Shown here: piece after piece, positions 26,201-36,785 of the stretch
Layout: every line of letters starts with the position of its first letter
Numbering within the stretch: the first letter of the stretch is position 1
Assembly: GCF_030247195.1 (NCBI RefSeq)
Contig: NC_080670.1
Location: 94,890,916 to 94,954,915 of the forward strand
Source: Topomyia yanbarensis
Taxonomy: Eukaryota > Arthropoda > Insecta > Diptera > Culicidae
Length of the DNA: 64,000 bases
Reading direction: 5' to 3'
Made by a program: the position numbers and the translations under genes
Notes under the pieces: model-generated
Database searches by the model: none
Told to the model about the DNA's origin: nothing
What the model saw: the letters and a program-made list of their open reading frames with translations, nothing else

Positions 26201-28539
26201 GTCAACTATCGAAACGAAAGGTGCTGTCAATCATTGCTACGCTATTCGATCCGCTAGGCCTGATAGGAGCGGTAATCACAACTGCAAAGATTTTCATGCA
26301 GTTGCTGTGGTGCCTGAAGGACGACCACGGAAAGAGCTTGGGCTGGGATGAAGCGCTACCACCGAAGGTCGATGCAGACTGGCGAACCTTTCATTGCCAA
26401 TTGCCACTGTTAAACGATCTGAGAATCGAGAGATGTGTGATAAAACCCAGGGCTATCAAGGTTGAGCTGCATTTCTTCTCAGATGCGTCGGAACGAGCAT
26501 ACGGAGCATGCGCATATGTCCGGAGTGTGGATTCAACGGGAGGCGTTCGTGTAGTATTGCTTTCGTCCAAATCCAAAGTGGCCCCATTGAAATGCCAATC
26601 CATTCCGCGATTGGAATTGTGCGGAGCCTTGATGGCGGCTCAGCTTGCGGAGAAGATTTCCGCGGCCATTCAGATGGAGGCACTGTTGTTTTTTTGGACA
26701 GACTCCACCTGCGTTCTCCATTGGCTCAAGGCAACACCCTCGATGTGGACTACATTTGTTGCAAACCGTGTGGCTAAAATCCAAGCAATTACTGAAAACC
26801 ATACTTGGCAGCACGTTCCAGGTATCCAGAACCCGGCAGACCTTATTTCACGAGGATTGACTCCAGAGCAGATCCAGTGTAGCAAGCTGTGGTGGAAAGG
26901 GCCACCTTGGTTTCAAGAGACGTTCGAAACATGGCCAAAACACCAAGTAAGGACAAGCGTGGAAGACGCGGAAAAAGAGATTCGTCGTACAGCAGCACCC
27001 TGCTCACAACAACAGGAAGAGTTCGGTACCTGGTATGTCGGGAAATTTTCCAACTTTATCGATTTAGTAAGGCGTACAGCTTATTGGTTACGATTGATAA
27101 AAATCCTCAAACGAACGGGAGATTCTAAAATGTGGAAGGGCTTTCTAAAGACAGCAGAGTTGGTGGAGGCGGAGCATGTGTTGATGAGGCTTATCCAACA
27201 GGAAACCTTCAGCAAGGAGTGGAAGGCGCTCGCAAAAAATGAAGTGGTAGCTAGAAATTCACCGTTACGATGGTTTAGTCCACAGTTGTCAAAGGACAGT
27301 CTTATCCGAGTTGGTGGGCGCTTAAGGCATTCGTCGGAGAATGAGAATACCAAGCATCCAATAGTTCTCCCAGCCAGGCACCAGCTTACCCGAATGCTAT
27401 TGGAGCATTATCACAAAAGATTGCTTCATGCAGGTCCGCAGCTTCTCCTTGGCACAATTAGACTCCAGTATTGGCCGCTTGGAGGTCGCAATGTAGCTCG
27501 ACAGATCGTCCAACGCTGTCACCGTTGTTTCCGAGCAAAACCGAAGCCTACCCCACAGTTCATGGGGGAATTACCCAAGGCGCGTGTGACCATTTCACGA
27601 CCATTTTCCAAAGCCGGAGTAGATTACTTCGGGCCAGTCTACGTCCGCCCAGGACCGCGTCGTACCGCTGTGAAGGCATATGTAGCAGTTTTTATTTGTC
27701 TCTGCACCAAGGCAGTCCACTTAGAGCTAGTGACTGATTTGTCCACCGATCGTTTCATGCAAGCTTTAAGACGATTCACAGCGAGAAGAGGAAAATGTTC
27801 CGATATTTATTCGGACAACGGGACAAATTTTGTCGGAGCCCACAACCAGTTGAAACAACTATTAGATCTGATACGGAGTAAGGAGTATCGTGAAAAAATG
27901 ACACTCGAATGCTCCAAGGAGGGAATACAGTGGCATTTCAATCCTCCAAGCGCTCCTCATTTCGGAGGCCTCTGGGAGGCTGCTGTAAAATCGGCAAAAC
28001 ACCACCTACTACGGGTTCTCGGAGAGAATACAGTGTCATTTGAGGATATGAACACACTTTTAGCCCAGGTGGAAGGCTGTTTAAACTCGAGACCGTTGAC
28101 AGCCATGTCCGATGACCCAAACGACCTCGAACCGTTAACGCCGGGACATTTTTTAATTGGAACATCGTTACAACAACTTCCCGATCCAGACTTGTCAGCG
28201 GTACCGCTAAACAGATTAAAACAATGGCAAGTTGTTCAGAAAAAAATGCAGGAGTTTTGGAAAAGGTGGCGATTAGAGTATTTAGCGCAACTACAAGCAA
28301 GAACGAAACGTTGGCAGCCAGCAACTTCGATCAGTGAAGGACAATTGGTTGTCATTCGAGACGAGAACCTTCCTCCTATCCGTTGGAAAATGGGAAGAAT
28401 CCAACAAGTGCACCCTGCGGACGATGGAGTCGTCAGAGTAGTGACACTGAAAACAGCGACAGGAGTTTTAGTTAGACCAGTGGAGAAAATATGCATTCTA
28501 CCATCATCGACGGCAGAAACAGAAAGTGGTTCCCAGTAG
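23260..28539 (+). CDS. BEL/Pao Gag-Pol polyprotein, 1759 residues
   Basis: A single uninterrupted frame. Residues 1-120 are charged and coiled-coil-like; 120-300 match the DUF1759 gag region (LPQIKLQTFDGN-DEW--FRD). Zinc-binding CX2C clusters span about 342-410 (CIACSESHPLYQC, CRNCFRKGHLAADC, CRNCKGKHHTLVC). The aspartic protease motif ALLDSGSECNFM is near 478. Reverse transcriptase runs about 740-1000, with VVFDAS, VADVEKMFRQI and VYMDDVLSG (catalytic pair near 886). The RNase H-like start FFSDASERAYGA is near 1071. Integrase has HAGPQLLL and CHRCFRAK zinc-finger parts near 1390-1420, GVDYFGP near 1455, YSDNGTNFVG near 1518 and HFGGLWEAAVKS with the catalytic Glu near 1571; a DUF5641-type tail (PGHFLIG) follows. 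The size is typical of complete insect BEL/Pao elements. No env frame follows. The start ATG was chosen because it precedes the gag region with no stop after it. Confidence 0.96.
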   Translation: MPPTTSSSAKKSPALRTLQTKLRSYQNMFRDICRFADSLGVETTASQVTVRLEKLEELWEKVNDVILDIETHEDFEAEDDAYAEQQSEFGNRYYQVKSVLLDKIKELEEPAILNASIRGLDMTQQPTIEHVRLPQIKLQTFDGNIDEWLSFRDLYTSLIHWKADLPDVEKFHYLKGCLSGEAKALIDPLSITRANYQVAWETLTKRYNDSKILKRRQIQALFKLPNLAKESANELQSLLEGFERVVQTLDQLVQPADYKDLLLLDILASRLDSGTRRAWEEHSSTKEQDTVKDLTEFLQRRIRVLGALPTRSVEPKVVVPQPQRKPFVARSSHSVVQNTGGRCIACSESHPLYQCPAFQRLAVSARDKLLRNHSLCRNCFRKGHLAADCSSRYVCRNCKGKHHTLVCFRTDGEGGKESTTKVANSSGNSKEGESRTRMASTPSAVSSNMSGQRSSSVLLATAIVLVEDDQGGSYQARALLDSGSECNFMTERLCQLMSVQRRRSDVSVYGIGQSNTKVKHKVTTTVKSRVSAFSRKMEFLLLPSVTANLPIANVDMTGWEIPTGVELADPAFFKSKAVDLVLGIQYFFAFFHTGNEVQLGKGLPTLTESVFGWVVAGTVEGSLETQRITCNMAVGLEEILTRFWSCEEIDSTSTYSPEETRCEEQYARTVRRGTDGRYTVSLPRDEVALARMGESRDIAFRRLEALERRLSKDPELRKQYNQFMAEYLELGHMRRVSVTRDEEGKHCYLPHHPVVKQESTTTKVRVVFDASCKTSSGTSLNDALLVGPVIQDDLRSIILRSRTKQYMVVADVEKMFRQIKIDEGDMPLQRILWRVDGNQEVGTYELTTVTYGTKPAPFLATRTLKQLAMDEQARYPLAAKAASEDVYMDDVLSGADAAEAALELRIQLDEMMAKGRFRLRKWASNCPMVLQGIPEENLAILQTEEVQLDPDPEVRTLGLVWLPVDDVLMFRFKIQELDPVGQLSKRKVLSIIATLFDPLGLIGAVITTAKIFMQLLWCLKDDHGKSLGWDEALPPKVDADWRTFHCQLPLLNDLRIERCVIKPRAIKVELHFFSDASERAYGACAYVRSVDSTGGVRVVLLSSKSKVAPLKCQSIPRLELCGALMAAQLAEKISAAIQMEALLFFWTDSTCVLHWLKATPSMWTTFVANRVAKIQAITENHTWQHVPGIQNPADLISRGLTPEQIQCSKLWWKGPPWFQETFETWPKHQVRTSVEDAEKEIRRTAAPCSQQQEEFGTWYVGKFSNFIDLVRRTAYWLRLIKILKRTGDSKMWKGFLKTAELVEAEHVLMRLIQQETFSKEWKALAKNEVVARNSPLRWFSPQLSKDSLIRVGGRLRHSSENENTKHPIVLPARHQLTRMLLEHYHKRLLHAGPQLLLGTIRLQYWPLGGRNVARQIVQRCHRCFRAKPKPTPQFMGELPKARVTISRPFSKAGVDYFGPVYVRPGPRRTAVKAYVAVFICLCTKAVHLELVTDLSTDRFMQALRRFTARRGKCSDIYSDNGTNFVGAHNQLKQLLDLIRSKEYREKMTLECSKEGIQWHFNPPSAPHFGGLWEAAVKSAKHHLLRVLGENTVSFEDMNTLLAQVEGCLNSRPLTAMSDDPNDLEPLTPGHFLIGTSLQQLPDPDLSAVPLNRLKQWQVVQKKMQEFWKRWRLEYLAQLQARTKRWQPATSISEGQLVVIRDENLPPIRWKMGRIQQVHPADDGVVRVVTLKTATGVLVRPVEKICILPSSTAETESGSQ

Positions 28540-28608
28540 TTGGAAATATCGACGCTTCAGTACGGTGTGCGAGAGGTTTTCTTTCTTTTCAGAAATTTCA
28601 GCAATTTC

Positions 28609-28622
28609 AGGGGAGGTGAGAA
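28609..28622 (+). promoter_or_regulatory. Polypurine tract of the BEL element
   Basis: AGGGGAGGTGAGAA, purine-rich except for one T, directly abuts the 3' LTR. It would prime plus-strand DNA synthesis. Confidence 0.85.
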
Positions 28623-29280
28623 TGTTTGCGAATGTACTACTTCACCCTGAAACCATTTATGCACCCCTCGACCGCTACACCGTTTTTTTCCCTACTGAGA
28701 AGAAATCACCGGTTCACTGTACTGATGTAAACACAACATAATGTACGATTACCCAGCTGGCCGAGAAATGTCATCGGTCTACTCACACATCGGAGCCAGT
28801 ACGAGTAAACAAATGCAGCTGAATTGCATCATCATCATCATCATCGGTAGGACTGGAGGGATAATCTCTCGACGACGGAAGCAGAGGAAACGAAGCCCTG
28901 GCGCACCACCTTTGCTGAACTTCACCCCCTGGAGCCCCCGGAATAGGAGAATAAAGGAGAAAGGCGCCATCAGTGCATATTCGGCGAAGAAGCTGCTCGG
29001 TCGCAGCAACCAATTCAATGTAAAGTGTAATGTATTGATTTGTCATATTGTGTAAGAATAAATGTTAATTAAATGTGAAAATATAGTGTGAAATGTAAAG
29101 TGTTATCGGTATATGGCTGGTGTTAAGCTTATTTATGTACAAGTCCCTGAATCCTTTGCCGATTGCCGGAAGGTATCAAGTGTCTGCCGACAAGCTTTGC
29201 CACCGTCAGGAAACGGGAATTAAATTAGGATACAGTCCACTAATCCAATCGAAGGAAGGTAAGGACCAGACTCCAAAACA
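28623..29280 (+). repeat. 3' LTR of the BEL element
   Basis: 658 bp; I saw no difference from 21465-22122. It ends CCAAAACA, followed by the target duplication GTCAT. Confidence 0.93.
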
Positions 29281-30377
29281 GTCATAGCTTCCGTGTTTAC
29301 ATGTTTGAAGGATGTTTATTTCATGTTTAGTAGTCTTCGGTTGGTGCCCGTCAGTATTTATTCATTTATGTAGTTACTTGTTTATTTATTTATTTATTTA
29401 TGTTATTTATTTATTTATTTATGTTATTTATTTATTTATTTGCTTGTTATTTATTTATTTATTTATTTATTTACTTGTTATTTATTTATTTATTTACTGG
29501 TTATTTATTTATTTATTTGCTTGTTATTTATTTATTTATTTATTCCATATTTATTTATTTACACTATTTATTTACTCCATTGTTTATATTATGTGTCAGA
29601 GAGTTTATTTACATTTTTGTTCATTTGTTTATTTGGTGAAAAGTAAAATTATACAATGTAAAGTTTATGCATGCAACCAATCCGATCTAAAAATTCAGTT
29701 AAACTTTTTATCGGGGCACCAACCCATACACGTTTGTAAACAATGTTTTTTTCTGCTACGCTATATACAAGAAGAGGTCATCGATCGTCGTGAGTGGAGA
29801 TGGTTTCCGGGGGCGCGGGGAAATAAAAAGGGCTTCCCGCGCCGGAAACAAGAATCACTAAAGTTCGGTCCGTGGAGTGAAGAACCGCGGCAGCGTCGTC
29901 CCATCGCAATACCGGGACTGTGCGTTTCATCCGTTTTGTAGTTTGCGCAAAAAGTGGGATCAGACAGATCCGAAGAACGATCCCCCCGTTATTTTTCGGT
30001 ACGGTTGAGGATCCTAGTATAGTGTTTTGCTGGCAACGGCAAAAAAAACCACAAGCGACGCGAGTGCACTATTGGTCAAAAGATGCCACAATAGGTGTCG
30101 AAAAGTGCGCGAAAGTGTAGAGCCATTGTACCACTCCCGGACCATTATCGAAACGCAGGCCACACGTTACACGGCCGAGTTGCCGCCGCATCTGGATCCC
30201 GACCGACGGAAGCACCCGGTCTGAACACTCGTCTGCAGTTCCAGTACCAGTTCGTCGTCCCCGGAAACCCATCGAAGCAGCAAGTCGACCAACGTTCGTC
30301 CCGGCCGCAACGATTTTCTGTACGAAGTAATATACTATACGCAAGTATTCTCAATTTTGTGTTTGTCGTAATAAAAT
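29281..30377 (+). repeat. Left LTR of gypsy element 2, second part
   Basis: Aligns with 35346-36391. Differences include a roughly 50-base longer TTTA array (about 29382-29580) and a few single-base changes (for example near 29663, 30036 and 30343). Homology to the right LTR ends at AATAAAAT, where the inverted arm begins; the two overlap by a 5-base AAAAT microhomology. The last approximately 245 bases of the LTR, including its TATA-like site, are therefore missing here. Confidence 0.88.
29382..29580 (+). repeat. (TTTA)n-rich array in the left LTR
   Basis: TATTTATTTATTT interspersed with GTTA, CTTG and TTACTGG variants. The corresponding array in the right LTR (35447-35590) is shorter. The Leu/Phe/Tyr/Ile-rich frames here are repeat artefacts. 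Confidence 0.85.
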
Positions 30378-31708
30378 TTTCAAGGGGTCTATATCAAGCT
30401 GGCCCAGCGACCACGGATTTATTGTGACCAAGAAAAACACAGGTCACAATCTTCCCGGAGTCGGGGTAAAAAAAAAACGAAGTGTTTTTTTTTCATCCTG
30501 TACTGCCGACGTTGAATGCGACTACTTCTTCTCCAATGTCAGTTTTAACTCGTAAAATGATTTTTCCAAAGGCCAGAGGATCTCTTTCCTACGAGTTACG
30601 CGACTTTAGAGGAGTGAGCCTGTCCACTCTCTGTCACGGACAATATGCAGGGATAAAGGTCAAAATCGGAAAAAATAGTGCCTTCAATCAAACATTAAAC
30701 GTCCTGCCAAGTGTCAATATCGCGATTTTTTGTTGCGTCAGATTAAAGGTTTCAGCCATCATCACAAGCGTTGAACGAAATCACAAACTAGTTTATCCTG
30801 TCAAGACAGTTTTGCCTATAATTAATACAATCCACAGTGTTTACTTTGAGTACGGAGATCAGATCAACTTGTTCATCTCCGCCTATCCATTTACTGTCTC
30901 AAGTACCTACTCGGACCACAGAATTTTCACACACTTTTTCATTCATTCTATGCCTTTCATTCTCCCCCACAATCACTCAAATCCTCGTACACACTCTCAC
31001 ACACTCTACTTTTATTAACCTATTCACAGTACAACTAAATCTAGGGCGCCCTATAACTAATAATCAACTGTAACTCTCACACGAGAGTCAGCGATTTGAG
31101 TAAAATCGAATGAGTAACTCGAAACGGTATTTTCCAAAATCCAACCGGTTCACGATTACAATTTTTCACTAGAAAATACCCAGAGTTGACTCATTCGAAC
31201 TAAGCGTAATAATATCGCACAGATCTACGCACACATACTTCAACATGTATGCTGCTATCTGTCAAAACTGGATCAAGTACGTCGCAAGGCAATGATGACG
31301 AATTTGATGATAAGACAAAAATATAACAAAAACAATTAAGGTAGACACGGACTGTTTGGTGCTGGCGATTTTGGACCGTTTTCTTGGCAAGTATATCGTT
31401 AATGATGATTTTTTTCTTTACTTTTAGGCATGTTGATAATATTATTGATGATGGAAAATAGTTCCAGGAAAGCAAAACTAATTACGTCGAAGAACACAGA
31501 GCTGGTGGAATCAAATGGAAAATAGAAGCAGTCGGAAGCTGTTAAATTTTTATGATTCAGTGAAAATAAAGTGTCTCCCGTCTTTCGATTACAGCCGGCG
31601 TTCGGAAAAAGATTTCAATGACTCGTGCTTGAAAGTTATCCCGGTTTAAGGTGGGCCGCTGGCCATATACCGAGGCTTTTCCCGTGAAGGTCCTCCAGTT
31701 CGTGCGAG
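30373..31708 (-). repeat. Inverted arm: 3' end of gypsy element 2 at its 5' side
   Basis: Reverse complement of 33960-35298. Read on the minus strand it holds the last codons of pol (through IWPAAHLKPG), the 3' non-coding region and the first 76 bases of the LTR. It differs from the right arm by very few bases, for example a 9- versus 10-base homopolymer near 30485. At its right end, GAGGA is shared with the pol sequence at the joint. Confidence 0.9.
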
Positions 31709-31709
31709 G

Positions 31710-34034
31710 AAGATAAACGAACGGACAGTGCGGGACGCCTATCCCTTGCCACACCCCGGTCGGATACTCGGTCAGTTGCCAAAAGCGAAGTACCTCTCTA
31801 CGATTGACCTGTCAGAAGCCTTTCTGCAGGTGCCTCTCGAAGCGAGCTCGCGGAAGTATACGGCGTTCAGTGTGCAGGGAAAGGGTCTATTTCAATACAC
31901 CCGCATGCCGTTCGGGTTAATAAACAGTCCAGCAACGTTAGCCAGACTGATGGACACCGTTCTCGGTCATGGAGCGCTAGAGCCGTACGTTTTCGTTTAC
32001 CTTGACGATATCGTCATTGTAACCGAAACGTTCGAGCAGCATATGCAACTTTTGCAAGAAGTTGCGAATCGGCTCAGGACTGCCAACCTCAGCATTAACT
32101 TGGACAAATCACGATTCGGGGTATCCGAAATTCCCTTCCTGGGATATCTTCTGAGTTCAGACGGATTGCGAGCAAATCCCGACAAAATCCGGCCAATTGT
32201 CGAGTACGAACGACCAAATACGATAACCAAGCTCAGAAGGTTCCTAGGAATGGCGAATTATTATCGGAGGTTCATACCGGACTTCAGCGGAGCAACAGCC
32301 GCCTTGTCAAATCTTCTTCAGACGAAGTCCAAGATGATCCAGTGGAACGATGCCGCTGAAGCTGCCTTCTGCGATATCAAAGAACGTCTGATCTCGTCGC
32401 CTATTCTGGGAAGTCCTGACTTTTCGCGAGAGTTTACGGTACAGACCGACGCTAGTGACGTTGCCGTTGCGGGAGTGTTAACCCAGGAACAGGACGGCCA
32501 AGAGCGCGTCATATCTTATTACTCGCACAAGTTAACGACTCCCCAGAAAAACTACCACGCGGCTGAAAAAGAAGCCTTGGCGGCGATGTTAGCTATTGAT
32601 GCTTTTCGCGGGTACATCGAAGGTTATCACTTCACGCTCATCACCGACTCGTCTGCACTGACTCACATTCTAAACACAAAATGGAAGGTGGGATCTCGGT
32701 GCAGTCGGTGGTCGCTGAATCTACAGCAGTATGACATGTCCGTCAAACACCGTAAAGGCAAAGACAATGTTGTTCCAGACGCGCTTTCTAGAAGCGTAGC
32801 TGCAGTCAACGATTCGTCTGCGTCATCCTGGTATCATTCCACTATCCAAAAGGTTCTTGACGAACCGGACCGTTACGTCGACTTCAAGGTCGAGGACGGA
32901 CGACTGTACAAGTTCATTTCGGTACCAGACTGTTCGCATGACCAGCGTTTCGAGTGGAAATCGATACCAACGGCTGATGAGATCCCCAAGATTTTTCAAC
33001 AGTGCCATGATGACTGCTTTCATCCGGGACAGGAAAAAACCCTTGCTCGAATCCGTCAACGGTACTACTGGCCGAAAATGGCTTCAGAAATTCGGCAGTA
33101 TGTACAGAAATGCGGAATCTGTAAGGAGGTGAAAGCAGCATCAGTTCCAGATAACCCCCCCATGGGCAACATGAAACTCGCCACTCGCCCATGGCAGATA
33201 ATTTCAGTGGATTTCATCGGCCCACTTCCCCGCAGTCGTCGAGGAAATCAGCACATTTTGGTGATCTCCGACTACTTCTCCAAATGGGTTATGATTCATC
33301 CTATGAAGAAAATCAGTAGTTCCACTTTATGCACTGTCATGCGAGAACAGTGGTTTCACCGAAATTTTGTCCCCGAAATCGTTATAAGCGACAACGGCAG
33401 TAGTTTCCTTTCGAAGGAATTCAAAGAGCTACTGGACCGTTTCAAGATTTCGCATTGGTTAAACTCTCGATACCATTCGCAAGCGAATCCGGTAGAGAGA
33501 GTAAACCGAACCATTAATGCTGCTATCCGAACATATGTTAAAGATGATCAGCGGCTCTGGGATACGCGGCTGCCAGAAATCGAAGTGATTCTAAATACTA
33601 GTGTCCACTCTTCGACAGGCTGTACACCGTACTTTATCACGCACGGTCACGAATTGTCCGAGCACGGCACGGACCATAAACTAGCCCGTCACGATGAGTC
33701 ACTTACCCCAGAGCAACAAGCCGATCGTCGAAAACAGATGTTCAGCAGCATCTACGACCTGGTAAGCGTTAACCTTCAGAAGGCACACGAAGCGTCACGT
33801 CATCATTACAACCTTCGTCACCGTAATTTCGCAAAATCGTTCGTGCAAGGGCAACTTGTTTACAGAAGAAACATGAAGCAATCCAATGCAAGCGACGCGT
33901 ATAACGCGAAATACGGTCGCCAGTTTCTCTCTTGCCGGGTCAAAACAAAGATTGGATCCTCCTCGTACGAACTGGAGGACCTTCACGGGAAAAGCCTCGG
34001 TATATGGCCAGCGGCCCACCTTAAACCGGGATAA
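31710..34034 (+). pseudogene. gypsy pol fragment: RT (partial), RNase H, integrase
   Basis: An open frame of about 775 codons starts mid-domain at KINERTVRDAYPLP right at the joint with the inverted arm and ends with a normal stop. Reverse transcriptase has LSTIDLSEAF, FQYTRMPFGLINSPA and VYLDDIVI (catalytic pair near nt 32005). RNase H has VQTDASDVAVAGVL and LITDSSAL. Integrase has the HPGQEKT...CGICKEVK zinc finger, SVDFIGPLP, VISDNGSSF and SQANPVERVNRTI (catalytic Glu), then a C-terminal domain ending AAHLKPG. Gag, protease and the first third of reverse transcriptase are absent. No stop interrupts what remains, so the rearrangement rather than slow decay disabled it. Confidence 0.92.
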
Positions 34035-35298
34035 CTTTCAAGCACGAGTCATTGAAATCTTTTTCCGAACGCCGGCTGTAATCGAAAGACGGGAGACACT
34101 TTATTTTCACTGAATCATAAAAATTTAACAGCTTCCGACTGCTTCTATTTTCCATTTGATTCCACCAGCTCTGTGTTCTTCGACGTAATTAGTTTTGCTT
34201 TCCTGGAACTATTTTCCATCATCAATAATATTATCAACATGCCTAAAAGTAAAGAAAAAAATCATCATTAACGATATACTTGCCAAGAAAACGGTCCAAA
34301 ATCGCCAGCACCAAACAGTCCGTGTCTACCTTAATTGTTTTTGTTATATTTTTGTCTTATCATCAAATTCGTCATCATTGCCTTGCGACGTACTTGATCC
34401 AGTTTTGACAGATAGCAGCATACATGTTGAAGTATGTGTGCGTAGATCTGTGCGATATTATTACGCTTAGTTCGAATGAGTCAACTCTGGGTATTTTCTA
34501 GTGAAAAATTGTAATCGTGAACCGGTTGGATTTTGGAAAATACCGTTTCGAGTTACTCATTCGATTTTACTCAAATCGCTGACTCTCGTGTGAGAGTTAC
34601 AGTTGATTATTAGTTATAGGGCGCCCTAGATTTAGTTGTACTGTGAATAGGTTAATAAAAGTAGAGTGTGTGAGAGTGTGTACGAGGATTTGAGTGATTG
34701 TGGGGGAGAATGAAAGGCATAGAATGAATGAAAAAGTGTGTGAAAATTCTGTGGTCCGAGTAGGTACTTGAGACAGTAAATGGATAGGCGGAGATGAACA
34801 AGTTGATCTGATCTCCGTACTCAAAGTAAACACTGTGGATTGTATTAATTATAGGCAAAACTGTCTTGACAGGATAAACTAGTTTGTGATTTCGTTCAAC
34901 GCTTGTGATGATGGCTGAAACCTTTAATCTGACGCAACAAAAAATCGCGATATTGACACTTGGCAGGACGTTTAATGTTTGATTGAAGGCACTATTTTTT
35001 CCGATTTTGACCTTTATCCCTGCATATTGTCCGTGACAGAGAGTGGACAGGCTCACTCCTCTAAAGTCGCGTAACTCGTAGGAAAGAGATCCTCTGGCCT
35101 TTGGAAAAATCATTTTACGAGTTAAAACTGACATTGGAGAAGAAGTAGTCGCATTCAACGTCGGCAGTACAGGATGAAAAAAAAAACACTTCGTTTTTTT
35201 TTTACCCCGACTCCGGGAAGATTGTGACCTGTGTTTTTCTTGGTCACAATAAATCCGTGGTCGCTGGGCCAGCTTGATATAGACCCCTTGAAAATTTT
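33960..35298 (+). repeat. Right (native) arm of the inverted repeat
   Basis: The natural 3' part of the element: end of pol, about 1.19 kb of 3' region (34035-35222) and the first 76 bases of the right LTR. Its inverted partner is 30373-31708. Confidence 0.88.
34652..35158 (-). other. Antisense open frame in the gypsy 3' region
   Basis: A 168-codon frame runs antisense to pol, starting MNATTSSPMSVL. The same frame occurs in the inverted arm at 30482-31018 (plus strand), there with ten more N-terminal codons because of a homopolymer indel. Its residues look mixed, with IAIFCCVRLKVSAIIT as a possible hydrophobic segment. I recognise no family. It may be chance, or an accessory antisense frame of the kind seen in some LTR elements. 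Confidence 0.3.
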
Positions 35299-36636
35299 GT
35301 TATATTTGTAAATATTGTCAGTAAATGTCTAAATGTGAAATAAATGTCATAGCTTCCGTGTTTACATGTTTGAAGGATGTTTATTTCATGTTTAGTAGTC
35401 TTCGGTTGGTGCCCGTCAGTATTTATTCATTTATGTAGTTACTTGTTTATTTATTTATTTATTTATGTTATTTATTTATTTATTTATGTTATTTATTTAT
35501 TTATTTGCTTGTTATTTATTTATTTATTTATTTATTTACTTGTTATTTATTTATTTATTCCATATTTATTTATTTACACTATTTATTTACTCCATTGTTT
35601 ATATTATGTGTCAGAGAGTTTATTTACATTTTTGTTCATTTGTTTATTTGGTGAAAAGTAAAATTATACAATGTAAAGGTTATGCATGCAACCAATCCGA
35701 TCTAAAAATTCAGTTAAACTTTTTATCGGGGCACCAACCCATACACGTTTGTAAACAATGTTTTTTTCTGCTACGCTATATACAAGAAGAGGTCATCGAT
35801 CGTCGTGAGTGGAGATGGTTTCCGGGGGCGCGGGGAAATAAAAAGGGCTTCCCGCGCCGGAAACAAGAATCACTAAAGTTCGGTCCGTGGAGTGAAGAAC
35901 CGCGGCAGCGTCGTCCCATCGCAATACCGGGACTGTGCGTTTCATCCGTTTTGTAGTTTGCGCAAAAAGTGGGATCAGACAGATCCGAAGAACGATCCCC
36001 CCGTTATTTTTCGGTACGGTTGAGGATCCTAGTATAGTGTTTTGCTGGCAAAGGCAAAAAAAACCACAAGCGACGCGAGTGCACTATTGGTCAAAAGATG
36101 CCACAATAGGTGTCGAAAAGTGCGCGAAAGTGTAGAGCCATTGTACCACTCCCGGACCATTATCGAAACGCAGGCCACACGTTACACGGCCGAGTTGCCG
36201 CCGCATCTGGATCCCGACCGACGGAAGCACCCGGTCTGAACACTCGTCTGCAGTTCCAGTACCAGTTCGTCGTCCCCGGAAACCCATCGAAGCAGCAAGT
36301 CGACCAACGTTCGTCCCGGCCGCAACGATTTTCTGTACGAAGTAATATACTATGCGCAAGTATTCTCAATTTTGTGTTTGTCGTAATAAAATGTAAGGTC
36401 TCGTCTATATAAGCTGTTTTGTATAATTAGTAACGTCCTTGAGGTGAATTAGTCCGCTATTTTGTGTTTAGAAGTGTTTACTTTGCCCAGAGACCACCGT
36501 ATTTAGGGTTGATAGTCCGCCCAAGTGAAATTCTCCTGGAGACCGCAGAAAACGACCCAAATGCTCGTGTTGAAGTGTACCGTAAACCGTAGTTAAAGTG
36601 TGAGTCCGCGTAGAGTTCGTAAAGCAAATCGTAACA
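35223..36636 (+). repeat. Right LTR of gypsy element 2
   Basis: About 1.41 kb, TGTGACCTG...GTAACA. It contains the uninterrupted BEL target ATGTCATAGC (35345-35354), a TTTA array (35447-35590) and a TATA-like TCTATATAAG (36404-36413). The start is supported by the upstream purine tract and by identity with 21337; the end rests on the ATTT duplication and the TGT/ACA symmetry only. Confidence 0.7.
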
Positions 36637-36785
36637 ATTTGAATCGAAAAAGAACACCCGTTTCAACTGCTGCTGGGACGGTAAGTTCTGTTTTAAAATT
36701 TTCCGTTGTGTGCAGTACGAAACAAAAGTGTTTGAAATTAGAAAACAAAAAGTTCTGCTGGGAATGTGATTGTTTCCGATGCAAT

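Larger units (their letters stand above)
21465..29280 (+). mobile_element. Complete BEL/Pao LTR retrotransposon
   Basis: 7816 bp: LTR 21465-22122, leader, one 1759-codon polyprotein, polypurine tract, LTR 28623-29280. The target duplication GTCAT is at 21460-21464 and 29281-29285. The two LTRs look identical base for base, and all pol motifs are intact, so this is a very recent insertion and possibly competent. It lies inside the left LTR of gypsy element 2, whose other LTR shows the unoccupied site. Confidence 0.95.
21337..36636 (+). mobile_element. Rearranged Ty3/gypsy element 2 with inverted 3' end
   Basis: The left LTR starts TGTGACCTG at 21337 and the right LTR starts identically at 35223, preceded by a purine tract CGGGAAGAT. 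The right end is placed at ...GTAACA (36636), because ATTT at 36637-36640 equals ATTT at 21333-21336, a possible 4-bp target duplication. Between the LTRs, pol lacks everything before the middle of reverse transcriptase; instead an inverted copy of the element's own 3' end (30373-31708) stands there. The BEL element at 21465-29280 is nested in the left LTR. The start and the inverted repeat are clear; the right boundary is tentative. Confidence 0.75.

Noticed and set aside
29312..29646. Leu/Phe/Tyr-rich 'membrane protein' frames
   Set aside because: They lie over the TTTA array of an LTR and recur in the other LTR with different length.
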